From NCBI RefSeq assembly GCF_003987065.1, contig NZ_PIPY01000001.1, positions 186,001-250,000 of the forward strand: 64,000 nt of DNA. Reading direction: 5' to 3'. Below, piece after piece: positions 36,096-44,992 of this stretch (positions are counted from its first letter, which is position 1; every line of letters begins with the position of its first letter). The notes under the pieces are model-generated. The model did no database searches. It worked only from the letters and a program-made list of their open reading frames with translations, and was not told the DNA's origin. The stretch comes from Pseudidiomarina insulisalsae. Lineage in GTDB: Bacteria; Pseudomonadota; Gammaproteobacteria; Enterobacterales; Alteromonadaceae. A program made the translations under genes and the position numbers.

Positions 36096-36953
36096 ATGAC
36101 GACACCGACACCCGAGACTCCATTGCTACGTCCGTTCACACAGCTCTGCTGTCCGCTCGATGGCCAGCCACTGACATTGGCCGATAAAACCTGGCGCTGC
36201 AGCAATGGCCATAGCTTTGATGTGGCCAAGCAAGGTTATGTGAACCTGCTCCCGGTACAAAATAAGCGCTCAAAAGACCCCGGCGACAGCAAAGCCATGG
36301 TTCAGGCGCGCGCCGACTTTCTGGCAAGCGGGTTTTACCAGCCGTTGGCGGTGCAACTGGCTGAGCTTGTTTTGCGCGGCAAGCCACGAACGCTGTTAGA
36401 TGCAGGCTGTGGTGAGGGCTATTACCTGCGCCATCTGATGGCTGCCGCCGAGCGCGCTGGTCAGGAGCTTGAGGTCGCTGCATTAGATATCTCGAAATGG
36501 GCAGTACTGGCGGCAGCGAAACAAGAGAAACGTGCGACCTGGATGGCCGCTTCCAACAGCCAGATGCCAATTGCAGCGCAAAGCATTGATGCGCTGTTAT
36601 GTGTGTTTGGCTTTCCTGCCAGTAGCGAGTTTCAGCGCGTGTTAAAGCCAGGCGCCCGGCTGATCATGGTCGACCCTGCGTCAGAGCATCTGAGCGAACT
36701 AAAGCAAATTATTTACACCGAGGTGAAAGCCAAACCCTACCAGTTACCGGTGCCGGCCGATGCCTGGGAGCTGGCTTCCGAGCAGCGCGTAACATTTTCC
36801 GTTCAGTTGCCTTCGAACCAGGCCATTTGCGAACTGCTGACCATGACCCCGCACCTGTATCGCGCCAGCAGCGAGGGCCGTGCGCGTGCCGAGGCCTTGC
36901 AAGAGCTGAGCGTGACTGTTGATGTGTGGTTGCGGGAGTTTACGGCACGCTGA
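36096..36953 (+). CDS. rlmA: 23S rRNA (guanine-N1)-methyltransferase RlmA
   Basis: 285 residues. The N-terminal zinc-binding motif is CCPLDGQPL...WRCSNGHSFDVAKQGYVNLL, a hallmark of RlmA, followed by the conserved NKRSKDPGDSKAMVQAR and the SAM site LDAGCGEGYYLRHL near 105. It methylates G745 of 23S rRNA in E. coli. It ends at a bidirectional hairpin. Confidence 0.94.
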   Translation: MTTPTPETPLLRPFTQLCCPLDGQPLTLADKTWRCSNGHSFDVAKQGYVNLLPVQNKRSKDPGDSKAMVQARADFLASGFYQPLAVQLAELVLRGKPRTLLDAGCGEGYYLRHLMAAAERAGQELEVAALDISKWAVLAAAKQEKRATWMAASNSQMPIAAQSIDALLCVFGFPASSEFQRVLKPGARLIMVDPASEHLSELKQIIYTEVKAKPYQLPVPADAWELASEQRVTFSVQLPSNQAICELLTMTPHLYRASSEGRARAEALQELSVTVDVWLREFTAR

Positions 36954-36980
36954 GCACGCCACCTGAAGATGCCGTCGCAC

Positions 36981-37012
36981 AAAAAAAAGCTATGTTGCCA
37001 TAGCTCCTTTTC
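36981..37012. terminator. Bidirectional terminator after rlmA
   Basis: Stem AGCTATG/CATAGCT (36988-36994 and 36999-37005) with a 4-nt loop, flanked by an A8 run on the left and CCTTTTCTT on the right; it can serve rlmA and the convergent secreted-protein gene. Confidence 0.75.
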
Positions 37013-37046
37013 TTAACGCTTTTAAAATACCGTTACACGGCTCGAC

Positions 37047-37958
37047 TTATTGATGCGATTGATACAACGCTCTGCGAAGCATGCGTGATTCCGTGTGATC
37101 AATCACACCATCAGCCACTAAGTTATAACTGACTTGCTTCTCACAATAGGTTGGTCCGCTATAAACCGGTTGGATCCAGCCCCATGGCGAGGTTGGCTCT
37201 TCGGCTTCTTCAGCTTCGCAAGCAGCATAGTGATCCATAATGGAGCAACCAGTGACATCGACATAATTCGACACACCCGAGTCGATAGGGCCAAACATTA
37301 CATTCGGATCCAACAGTGAATCAGCACAGGCATCAAGCGTATCAGCCACACCGTCGCCGTCCGCATCCTGAATTAAATCAATGTAGCGTAGCGTATGAAC
37401 ACCTACATATACCCATGACTCGGTAAACCCGGCGCCGTTATTGATGATCAGAGTGCTTTCATAAGCATCTGGTTCATTGAGGATTTCCTGAAATAGAGGA
37501 AATGCTGTGAGTTGTGAAAAAATAGAGCTACGGACGTTCGCCTGGATATTAAAATACGCGCGAAAATATTCGCCATTCAAAGTGTAACTCAACGTATTGA
37601 AAGAATAGGTTTCATTATCTGTTTCAAATGATCCATGCAAGTTATCCGGTTGCGCCAGTGGCGGCAGCTCGTACGGCGTAGGCAGCCCAAAGTTGACTGG
37701 ATTGCCCTGTGCGTCAAAAAACTCATAGGTCACACGGATCAGGTTTCCCCCATAGGTAAAACCAGTCGTGGGTGAGCCGGTTAAAGGTATTGAGGTATCA
37801 TAAGTAAAATTCACCTTGACCGAGGTTGCCGACGAATTACCGATAGTTCCGTTAGCGCTATAAATATCACCAATGAATTCGCCTGATAATTCCTGAGCAT
37901 AAAGGGATGAGCTGAACAGTCCTGCTGCAATTAGCAGTAACACTTTTTTAGTAGTCAT
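37047..37958 (-). CDS. Secreted protein with thrombospondin type-3-like calcium motif
   Basis: 303 residues. A signal peptide ends near SSLYAQELS. A beta-rich, Asn/Thr-rich N-terminal domain (about 22-195) is followed by DADGDGVADTLDACADS, the Asp-rich thrombospondin type-3 calcium motif, and then a Cys-containing tail (VTGCSIMDHYAACEAEE, TYCEKQ). The tail ends RRALYQSHQ. Function unknown; probably extracellular or surface exposed. Confidence 0.75.
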   Translation of the reverse strand: MTTKKVLLLIAAGLFSSSLYAQELSGEFIGDIYSANGTIGNSSATSVKVNFTYDTSIPLTGSPTTGFTYGGNLIRVTYEFFDAQGNPVNFGLPTPYELPPLAQPDNLHGSFETDNETYSFNTLSYTLNGEYFRAYFNIQANVRSSIFSQLTAFPLFQEILNEPDAYESTLIINNGAGFTESWVYVGVHTLRYIDLIQDADGDGVADTLDACADSLLDPNVMFGPIDSGVSNYVDVTGCSIMDHYAACEAEEAEEPTSPWGWIQPVYSGPTYCEKQVSYNLVADGVIDHTESRMLRRALYQSHQ

Positions 37959-38178
37959 TTTGATTTACCTTTTATCTGGGGGGCAGGAATAACGTATAGG
38001 CGCTGTTTAAATTTTAGGCAATATGCTTATAGTCATAGCGGTTAGGGGAATATCTTTAGGCATTGCAGCTTGAGCGGTGATACAAGCTTTTAGTACAGGC
38101 CGTGTCTGCAGGCTACCGTGAGCGGTCCGTAATAACGGTAATTGATTGTAGGGTTAGGCTTTTGTACAAAAAAGCCAT

Positions 38179-38263
38179 TATAGTGAGCGATATTCGGACG
38201 ACAGTCTCGATTTTGAAGAGGTGCATCGTGACTGGCTGGATATCATTCCGTCAGAGGGAATGG
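38179..38263 (+). pseudogene. Degraded 5' fragment of the methyltransferase-HNH gene
   Basis: Bases 38179-38199 are identical to the leader of the intact gene (44940-44960), and 38200-38263 closely match its codons for DSLDFEEVHHDWLDVIPSEGMA (45050-45113). The 89 bases between these blocks, including the start codon, are missing, and similarity stops at 38263, where a SEC-C gene begins. The flanking sequence between 37959 and 38178 holds no gene that I can see. Confidence 0.8.
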
Positions 38264-38300
38264 CGTATTTGAGAAATAACAGAGGTATTCGAAGAGGAAA

Positions 38301-38357
38301 CCAGGAAGAAATGATCCGTGTCCCTGCGGCAGCGGAAAAAAGTATAAGCGCTGTTGT
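38301..38357 (+). other. SEC-C motif coding segment upstream of the first ATG
   Basis: In frame with the following ORF, bases 38304-38357 encode GRNDPCPCGSGKKYKRCC, a textbook SEC-C zinc motif. The frame is closed by TAA at 38277-38279 and contains no ATG, GTG or TTG before the motif. The true 5' end of the gene has therefore probably been lost or frameshifted at the recombination junction at 38264. Confidence 0.85.
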
Positions 38358-39293
38358 ATGGATTCTACTTCGAAGCAGCGTGCTGAAGTGCTTGATGACG
38401 TTGAACAATTCATGGCAATGAATCCGAGCTTAACACTCGATGAGCTCAACATTGTACTACAACATAAAATGAATGAGCGAAATAATCGCCCTAATCCGGA
38501 TTTTTGCGGCTTGTCTCCTACGCAGATGGCCAACTGGCTCTATGCGCCTTTTGACCAGTTACAGAGCGTGGAAATTCGCACGCCTGAGGATCTTTCATCC
38601 AGCCCTGTCATGCGCTATTTGAGCCTGATCCTCGATGAAGCCATGGAGAATGATGGCTCGTTTAGGGCCACCAGCAAAGGCAACTTGCCGACAAAGTTAG
38701 TCAAGCAGGCCAGTGACTTATTGCCAGAGTTCGCCGTAGCTGAATTTGAAGGACATATCAGCATTAGTGACTTTGCAGGCAGTAACGAAGACAAATTCAA
38801 TGCACTGCATTACACCCGTATTTTAGCGGAAATTGCAGGTATTATTTATCGCCGTAGCGGCCGTTACCATGTCAAGAAAACTGCGCAGAAGCAGTATCTG
38901 AACCAAGGCATTCAGGCGTTTTTCAAGCCTATGCTGGAAGCGTCTATTACCCGGTATAACTGGGGCTACTTGGATCTCTGGCCTCATGATGTTGACTTGA
39001 GAACCTTCTGGTTATTCATGTTATGGCGCCTGCAAAGCCATGCCAGCTTTGATCGACTGGTTGCTGAAACGGCCACAGCCTTTCCAGATTTACTACGCGA
39101 ATTGGAACCAGACGAATACTACACACCCATTGAGTCTCTTGGCACCCTAATCGAAATTCGCTTCATTGAACGGTTTTTACAGTGTTGGGGGTTTGTCACC
39201 ATCGACCCGAGACGTTTTTTCGAGCAGGCGCGGGTACCGCGGCAAGTTCAGATACAGAGTTTGTTGACGGAAACATTTGTGTTTCGTGTTTAG
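38358..39293 (+). CDS. SEC-C-motif protein, 5' end disrupted
   Basis: 311 residues from the first ATG, but the sequence just before it encodes the SEC-C motif in frame, so this is the body of a longer protein. The body is mainly helical, with PTQMANWLYAPFDQL and a C-terminal FIERFLQCWGFVTIDPRR. I do not recognise its family beyond the SEC-C tag. Whether it is still translated is unclear. It lies at the left edge of the island and 38 bp before the DUF6880-like gene. Confidence 0.65.
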   Translation: MDSTSKQRAEVLDDVEQFMAMNPSLTLDELNIVLQHKMNERNNRPNPDFCGLSPTQMANWLYAPFDQLQSVEIRTPEDLSSSPVMRYLSLILDEAMENDGSFRATSKGNLPTKLVKQASDLLPEFAVAEFEGHISISDFAGSNEDKFNALHYTRILAEIAGIIYRRSGRYHVKKTAQKQYLNQGIQAFFKPMLEASITRYNWGYLDLWPHDVDLRTFWLFMLWRLQSHASFDRLVAETATAFPDLLRELEPDEYYTPIESLGTLIEIRFIERFLQCWGFVTIDPRRFFEQARVPRQVQIQSLLTETFVFRV

Positions 39294-39331
39294 CGGTAAA
39301 AAGTTACCTCAATTCAGGCGTTTTTTTATTT

Positions 39332-40717
39332 ATGACGACATCTCGACTGACATTGGCGCAGCTATTAGCAAATGCTGATGGTGAGCAGCTGCGCTCACTG
39401 ATTGAAAAACTGTATGGTGTGCATGAAGCGACCGACACGCTGATAGAAGCTCATCTCCTTCAAAAGCGACCGAAGGCGCTTAATGAACATATCCGCGAGC
39501 GAATTCGCCGCGTGAAACAAGGGCGGTCTTTTATTGACTGGAGGGCCAGCGACGCCTTCAGTCGAGACATTGATGTTCTGGTCGACGACATTGAACAACT
39601 GGCTGAACAGGACGTTATCGGTGGATTTGATCTGATTGATGCCCTGATTAATACGCACAGCGCTGTGTATGCTCGTGCTGATGATTCCAGCGGCATGATT
39701 GGCTTCAGTTACCGGCAGGCAACCGCTATGTGGCTTAAAATCGCTATGACCGCGCGGCAAAGTGGGTTTCTGGATAAGAATTGGCCCGAAGAAGTCTATC
39801 AGCGTCACTTGCAAAACGATTATGCGGTTTGGGACTCGCTGCTGGCAAATAGTCGTGAATTACTTACAGAAGATGAGCTCAATCGGTTGGCCGTCCGCTT
39901 CGAAAGCGATTTAATTAATTGTTTAGATGAACGTGAAAACACAACATCGCGCTTTGCTTATCTGACCGCAGCAACGGGGCTTAAAGGTGTTGCCGAGGCA
40001 TTACAGAATGCATCGTTGTACGCACGCGCCACCACTTTGGTAAGTCCACAGCCCAATACGCTGCAACTACGCGATCTGGTCGAATTCTGCCTGCGAGTGG
40101 GCGACCCGCAAGCGGCGCTGAATTGGCATGCAAAGGGCGACTGGCCTGCTCAATCCAATGACGGGAGCGACCTTTTAGATCGTATTTACCAGCAGACTGG
40201 TAATTCACAAGCGCTTTATGAACTGCGCAAGCAGCGTTATCGGTCGACACCTTCTTACGAGCACCTGCAAAAATTAATCGAACTGACTACCACTGACGAG
40301 GCTAGTAAATTCCGTCATAATGCCCCGGCAGTTGCGCAGGAAATCAACAATCTTGGATCTGCGCTCGAATTTTTAATGCACCTTGAGCAATACGAGCTGG
40401 CACAAGAAAAAGTACTCCAACACTCCGACCAGCTCTCGCAGCTTTTCTACGGCAACTTAGAAAACTACGCAAAAACCTTTGCTATGCATCACATGCCCCT
40501 TGCCGCGGCGCTGTGCTATCGCGCCCTGATCGACGACATTCTGAGCGAAGCACGCTACAAAGCTTATCACTACGCCGCCCGTTATTTTAAACAGTTGATC
40601 AAACTGGACGATAAAATCACTGATTACCGAGGTGCGCTAATCCACGCAGATTACCTTGAAAAGCTTAAAAACCGTCATGGCCGGAAGCGTGCTTTCTGGA
40701 CGAAAGTCGGAGAATGA
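39332..40717 (+). CDS. DUF6880-like helical repeat protein
   Basis: 461 residues from the ATG at 39332; the open frame upstream to 39182 overlaps the previous gene and lacks coding character. All-helical, with repeat-like organisation. The end YHYAARYFKQLIKL...YRGALIHADYLEKLKNRHGRKRAFW looks like DUF6880, found in accessory loci often near SEC-C genes. No catalytic residues seen. Function unknown. Confidence 0.75.
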   Translation: MTTSRLTLAQLLANADGEQLRSLIEKLYGVHEATDTLIEAHLLQKRPKALNEHIRERIRRVKQGRSFIDWRASDAFSRDIDVLVDDIEQLAEQDVIGGFDLIDALINTHSAVYARADDSSGMIGFSYRQATAMWLKIAMTARQSGFLDKNWPEEVYQRHLQNDYAVWDSLLANSRELLTEDELNRLAVRFESDLINCLDERENTTSRFAYLTAATGLKGVAEALQNASLYARATTLVSPQPNTLQLRDLVEFCLRVGDPQAALNWHAKGDWPAQSNDGSDLLDRIYQQTGNSQALYELRKQRYRSTPSYEHLQKLIELTTTDEASKFRHNAPAVAQEINNLGSALEFLMHLEQYELAQEKVLQHSDQLSQLFYGNLENYAKTFAMHHMPLAAALCYRALIDDILSEARYKAYHYAARYFKQLIKLDDKITDYRGALIHADYLEKLKNRHGRKRAFWTKVGE

Positions 40718-40754
40718 CCGGTACTTAAGCCGCAGGCTGCCACAGACAAACCAA

Positions 40755-41549
40755 TCAGGTGATGCTCTCGACGATGCCGCCTTCGACGCGCAGCGCGGCG
40801 CCGGTGGTGGCGCTGGCCTGTGGCGAAGCGGTATAAACGCAGAGGTTGGCGACCTCTTCGGGCGTCGCCAGGCGCATAATAAGGCTCGAGGCGCGATTCT
40901 CTTCCAGGAATAAGGTCTCCATCTCGTCGACCGAGACGTCACGCTCTTTCGCGTGTTCTTCCAGCATTTCCTGTACCCCCTCGGTGCGCGTCGGGCCGGG
41001 CAAAATACTGTTGACGGTAACGCCGGTCTCCGCCAGCACCTTGGCCAGACCGCGCGAAAGACCTTGTAACGCCGCTTTGCTGACGCCGTAGTGCATCATC
41101 GCGGTGGGAATATTGAGCGCCGACTCACTTGAGATAAACTGAATGCGACCCCAACCACGCTCTTTCATGCCTTTGGCATAGTGCCGTGACAGGCGTACGC
41201 CGCTCATCACATTCACCTGAAACATTTCCTCCCAGGCATCGTCTTCGATGTCAAAGAATGGCGTCTCTTCGTAAATGCCAAGGTTGTTGACGAGGATATC
41301 GACCTCGGGGACGGCGTCAATCAGCTTCTGCGTGCCCTCGGCGCTGGAGAGATCGGCAGCAACACCTGACAGGCGCGCATCAGATACTTTCTCTTTAACG
41401 GCTTTAATGGCCGCGTCAACGGTGTCCTGCTTGCGTCCGTTAATGACGACTTCGGCACCAGCCCGTGCCAGCCCCTCGACAATGGCAAGGCCAATTCCGG
41501 CGGTCGAGCCGGTCACAATCGCACGTTTTCCGCTTAGGTCAATCTGCAT
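40755..41549 (-). CDS. Short-chain dehydrogenase/reductase
   Basis: 264 residues from the ATG at 41549, which has GGAGGG upstream; the longer frame to 41663 runs into the GST gene. Motifs: TGSTAGIG near residue 13, NNLG near 88, catalytic Ser in FISSESALNIP and Tyr-Lys in YGVSKAAL. The INGRK after strand two suggests NADP(H). The C-terminal ATTGAALRVEGGIVESIT is typical. It follows the glutathione-transferase gene by 16 bp and is probably co-transcribed with it. Confidence 0.9.
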   Translation of the reverse strand: MQIDLSGKRAIVTGSTAGIGLAIVEGLARAGAEVVINGRKQDTVDAAIKAVKEKVSDARLSGVAADLSSAEGTQKLIDAVPEVDILVNNLGIYEETPFFDIEDDAWEEMFQVNVMSGVRLSRHYAKGMKERGWGRIQFISSESALNIPTAMMHYGVSKAALQGLSRGLAKVLAETGVTVNSILPGPTRTEGVQEMLEEHAKERDVSVDEMETLFLEENRASSLIMRLATPEEVANLCVYTASPQASATTGAALRVEGGIVESIT

Positions 41550-41565
41550 GAATTCCCTCCTTTTT

Positions 41566-42543
41566 TTATTGCGCAGCACCTGTGCGCTGATAAATACCTT
41601 TTCCAGGTAGACGTTCTCGGTCATGCGCGCGCTCGAAGTCCAGCTCCGGCCCCATGGGCACAATGCACGTCGGGTTGACGGCTTTGATGGAGTAGTAACC
41701 TTGCTTTATATGTTCAAGGTTGACCGTCTCGCTAACGCCCGGCCACTGGTACAGCTCGCGCAGATAATTCGACAGGTGCGGGTAGTCCTCGATGCGGCGG
41801 ATGTTGCACTTAAAGACCCCATGGTAGGCAGCATCAAAGCGCACCAAGGTAACGAAAAGTCGCCAGTCGGCCTCGGTCAGGTAAACGCCGGCAAGATAGC
41901 GACGGGTGGCCAGATGCGACTCAACGCGATCCAGCGCTTCGAACACCTCGCTTACCGCCTCGTCGTAAGCTGCCTGCTCTTTGGCGAACCCCGCACGATA
42001 AACGCCGTTGTTCAGCTTCGGATAGATAAGATCGTTCCAGGCATCAATTTTGTCGCGCAGTGACTCAGGATAGAAATCGAGGTCATTGCCGGTAAGATCG
42101 TCAAAGGCGCTGTTGAGAATGCGGATAATATCGGCCGACTCGTTATTAACGATGCGCCCTTGCCTGCGATCCCACAATATCGGCACCGACACCTTGCCGG
42201 TGTAGTCGGAGTCTGTCGCGGTATAAAGCTGATGGTGATGGTGCACTTCGCGTAAATGCTTTCCGGCATCTTGTGGCTTGTCGTATTCCCAGCCCTCGTC
42301 GCCCATCGCTGGCTTGGCAATCGAGAGCGGAATGTGATCTTCCAAACCTTTGAGCTTGCGGAAAATCAGCGTGCGCGAGGCCCACGGGCAGGTGTACGAC
42401 ACGAAAAGCTGATAGCGTCCCGATTCGGCGGGCGGCATGATCCAATTGCGAAACTGCGTCTCTTCGCGCTCAAACGAACCGCTTTTCGTCTCGCTGTCAG
42501 CAATATCGCCTTTTACCCATTCTCCGTTCACCAGACCTGCCAT
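41566..42543 (-). CDS. yqjG: Glutathionyl-hydroquinone reductase (Xi-class GST)
   Basis: 325 residues. The Xi-class signature is present: the active cysteine in VSYTCPWASRTLIFRKLKGLE, then SVPILWDRRQGRIVNNESADIIR and the C-domain ATRRYLAGVYLTEADWRLF. These enzymes remove glutathione from glutathionyl-quinones in the cytosol. First gene of a two-gene minus-strand unit with the SDR; a role in quinone or xenobiotic handling fits both. Confidence 0.93.
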   Translation of the reverse strand: MAGLVNGEWVKGDIADSETKSGSFEREETQFRNWIMPPAESGRYQLFVSYTCPWASRTLIFRKLKGLEDHIPLSIAKPAMGDEGWEYDKPQDAGKHLREVHHHHQLYTATDSDYTGKVSVPILWDRRQGRIVNNESADIIRILNSAFDDLTGNDLDFYPESLRDKIDAWNDLIYPKLNNGVYRAGFAKEQAAYDEAVSEVFEALDRVESHLATRRYLAGVYLTEADWRLFVTLVRFDAAYHGVFKCNIRRIEDYPHLSNYLRELYQWPGVSETVNLEHIKQGYYSIKAVNPTCIVPMGPELDFERAHDRERLPGKGIYQRTGAAQ

Positions 42544-42629
42544 AACGCTCTCCTTTTTTGTCTCTATAGTTAGTCTAGGTGAGTTTTAATAGAGGTCAAA
42601 AGCCACTGGCTTAACAGGTATACATTAGA

Positions 42630-42723
42630 TTACCTATACGGTAACAAACTGTAGACCATTGTCTTGCGCAAGCTTACCAACGAGTCTACACTAAATTACT
42701 TATTCGGTAACTTAGTGTAGACC
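42630..42723 (+). promoter_or_regulatory. abiE promoter with operator repeats
   Basis: Two 28-bp direct repeats (42630-42657 and 42696-42723; 23/28 identical) lie 66 bp apart, each with TTACnTATnCGGTAAC and ending TGTAGACC. The second is embedded in a perfect 11-bp inverted repeat, GTCTACACTAA (42684-42694) and TTAGTGTAGAC (42712-42722), next to the start codon. A plausible promoter is TTGCGC (42664) with TACACT (42687), spacing 17. AbiEi antitoxins are known to repress by binding promoter inverted repeats. Confidence 0.65.
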
Positions 42724-42724
42724 T

Positions 42725-43249
42725 ATGACTAAATCTGATGAGCTACTAAACGCATTAGCGAAAGCGGTGAACGCTGGCGGTGGCATTCACAGTGCAACAG
42801 AGCTTGCTTTTATGTTGGGTGTGCCTTGTGACTCAGCTTTTAGAAAGTTCCTCGCAGATAACGTAAAAAAGGGCTTGCTAAGGCGAGTGGTGAAAGGCTT
42901 TTATGAAAGTGTGATTACACCACCTGAGCCTGCGACGGCTATTTATAAAATCATAAAAAAGCTGCGCAGCGGCGTATTGAACTACATCAGCTTAGAAAGT
43001 CAGCTCAGTCATACCGGCGATATTTCGCAAATTGTGATGGGCAGAGTCACGGTGGTTACTAAAGGTCGAAGTGGTCGTTTTGATACGCCTTATGGTGTGA
43101 TCGAATTTACCCACACCAAGAAGCCAGTCGAACAAATCGCTCCTAATTTGTACTACGACCCCGACATTAAAATGTATCGCGCATATAAAGAACAAGCGAT
43201 TGCAGATCTAAAACACTGCCGACGCAATCTACATATGCTGGAGAGCTAA
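42725..43249 (+). CDS. abiEi: AbiEi-type antitoxin/transcriptional repressor
   Basis: 174 residues. An N-terminal winged-helix part (SATELAFMLGVPCDSAFRKFLADNVKKGLLRRVVKGFYE, seen in two blocks) is followed by the AbiEi antitoxin domain with LNYISLESQLSHTG. In AbiE type IV systems this protein represses the operon and counteracts the nucleotidyltransferase. No Shine-Dalgarno is visible ahead of the ATG. Two bases separate it from the toxin gene. Confidence 0.88.
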   Translation: MTKSDELLNALAKAVNAGGGIHSATELAFMLGVPCDSAFRKFLADNVKKGLLRRVVKGFYESVITPPEPATAIYKIIKKLRSGVLNYISLESQLSHTGDISQIVMGRVTVVTKGRSGRFDTPYGVIEFTHTKKPVEQIAPNLYYDPDIKMYRAYKEQAIADLKHCRRNLHMLES

Positions 43250-43251
43250 GT

Positions 43252-44139
43252 ATGCTGAAGCAACAAATTCGCCAAATCGTACAGTCAAACCCTGACTATG
43301 CAGCAGTAACGCCCGTCATAGAAAAAGAGATCTTGCATCATGACATTATGGACGTGCTGATCAAACAAGGCGTTATGCAGCGATTAACCTTTATTGGTGG
43401 CACTTCATTACGCATGTGTTACAACAGCAGTAGGTTGTCAGAGGATCTTGATTTCAACGGCGGCCATGACTTCAAACCGTCAGAGTTTGAGGGGCTGGAG
43501 TCCGAAATCCAGAACTATATTCAAAATAAGTATGAAACCGAAGTTTGGGTAAACAAGCCCTCTGACGAGCAGCGTGGGGATACTGTTTCGTGGAAAATTA
43601 GCATAGTAAAAGAGCCTAATCGTCCTGATTTACCAAGACAAAAAATGCATATTGACGTCTGTGCAATACCCTCATTCGATATCGAAAAGCGTCCGTTAAT
43701 TAATCATTACGACATTGTTGTGCCGACTGAAGGGATCTTGGTTCCGGTGCAATCATTACAAGAAACACTGGCCGATAAGCTTATCGCGTTAGCGTATCGC
43801 TCCAGACGTATCAAGCCTCGTGATATCTGGGATATTGTTTGGATTAAGCAGCGCGGGATTGATTTGTCCAAGATATTGATTGAAAAGAAACTCACCGCCA
43901 GACACAAGCATACAGATGACTTTCGACAGGCGCTGTCTACTGCGTTAGCCAAGCTAATGTCGGAAGAGGAAGTACGGAATGACTTCAATATGGAAATGAG
44001 CCGCTTTATCCCTAAGCAAATTAAAGAGAGAACCCTGGATAGCCCTGAATACTGGGCGTACGTTCAGAGTGAGGTGAATGGCATTGCGTCTGAGTTACTT
44101 CAGGATGGAACGCCAAAAAATCCATTTGATATGGGTTAG
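43252..44139 (+). CDS. abiEii: AbiEii-type nucleotidyltransferase toxin
   Basis: 295 residues. The minimal nucleotidyltransferase motif is clear: FIGGTSLRMCYNSSRLSEDLDFNGG (seen around residues 43-67), with the Gly-Gly-Thr and DLDF aspartates, then MHIDVCAIPSF and SLQETLADKLIALAYRSRR...RDIWDI, the conserved C-terminal block. AbiEii proteins block growth by adding nucleotides, for some members to tRNA, and give phage resistance by abortive infection. Confidence 0.92.
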   Translation: MLKQQIRQIVQSNPDYAAVTPVIEKEILHHDIMDVLIKQGVMQRLTFIGGTSLRMCYNSSRLSEDLDFNGGHDFKPSEFEGLESEIQNYIQNKYETEVWVNKPSDEQRGDTVSWKISIVKEPNRPDLPRQKMHIDVCAIPSFDIEKRPLINHYDIVVPTEGILVPVQSLQETLADKLIALAYRSRRIKPRDIWDIVWIKQRGIDLSKILIEKKLTARHKHTDDFRQALSTALAKLMSEEEVRNDFNMEMSRFIPKQIKERTLDSPEYWAYVQSEVNGIASELLQDGTPKNPFDMG

Positions 44140-44258
44140 TTCTATACGAATGCGGCGCTCTAATTTTTTATTGCGACGCTGCTGTTAAAGGCTAGAAAAA
44201 ATTGTGTGTTTATGAAAAGTTAACGAGAGTTAACCAAATAATCAGCAAAGGAACTGCC

Positions 44259-44906
44259 ATGAATTATGAGACCCTAAAAACCAAGCAACGCGCAATCAGA
44301 GAAGGCTTCTCTGATAATCTTGGCTTGCGGGTGCACCGCGCGCTGAGCTGGCTGAATAAAGCAGAGCAGTGCGAGGATGACCTTGATAGCAAGTACATCT
44401 TCTTGTGGATAGCCTTCAACGCAGCTTATGCCCAGGACATGGATGAGTCGATTCGCATGACTGAGGCCGCCCATTTCTCACAATTCATTAACAAACTTGT
44501 TGAGTTAGATAGCGACAACAGTTTGTATCAGATGCTATGGAGCGAATACGCTTCAAACGTCCACATACTTCTGAAAAACCAGTATGTGTTCCAGCCGTTC
44601 TGGGAACATAAAAGCGGCAAGTTAACTGAAGCTGAGTGGAAAGAGAAGTTCCAAAGCGCCAACCGCGCGGCCGCGCAAGCTCTTGGCGAGCAGGACACAG
44701 CGAAACTTCTGTCGATTGTGTTGCAGCGTCTATACACATTACGCAGCCAACTCATTCACGGTGGCGCCACCTGGCAAAGTTCAGCCAATCGCGAGCAAAT
44801 ACGCGACGGTAGTGCTTTTCTCAGCAGCCTGGTGCCAGCGATTATCGATATTATGATGGATAACCCTAATACGCTTTGGGGTCAGGCTTCGTATCCGGTG
44901 GTGTGA
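44259..44906 (+). CDS. HEPN-like protein of the defence island
   Basis: 215 residues from the ATG at 44259 (AAAGGAA upstream); the longer frame to 44202 is not supported. Helical. The pattern YIFLWIAFNAAYAQ and later LYTLRSQLIHGGATW resembles Apea-like HEPN proteins, with R-S-Q-L-I-H in place of the usual RNxxxxH-type RNase motif. It could be an RNase or an inactive structural HEPN. It follows AbiEii by 120 bp on the same strand, but a functional link is not shown. Confidence 0.7.
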   Translation: MNYETLKTKQRAIREGFSDNLGLRVHRALSWLNKAEQCEDDLDSKYIFLWIAFNAAYAQDMDESIRMTEAAHFSQFINKLVELDSDNSLYQMLWSEYASNVHILLKNQYVFQPFWEHKSGKLTEAEWKEKFQSANRAAAQALGEQDTAKLLSIVLQRLYTLRSQLIHGGATWQSSANREQIRDGSAFLSSLVPAIIDIMMDNPNTLWGQASYPVV

Positions 44907-44939
44907 GCCATAGAGATGTCATTGCGCAAAAAAAGTCAC

Positions 44940-44960
44940 TATAGTGAGCGATATTCGGAC
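44940..44960 (+). repeat. Leader repeat shared with 38179-38199
   Basis: A 21-bp block identical to the copy at 38179, overlapping the perfect palindrome CACTATAGTG (44937-44946), about 30 bp before the methyltransferase-HNH start codon. It probably holds promoter or operator elements of that gene. Confidence 0.75.
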
Positions 44961-44992
44961 AAAAAAGCAGCCGAAAACGGATTGAGCTCAGA

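Noticed and set aside
39182-39331. Longer N-terminus of the DUF6880-like protein
   Set aside because: It starts at a TTG inside the preceding gene and shows no coding character; the ATG at 39332 is the first after that gene ends.
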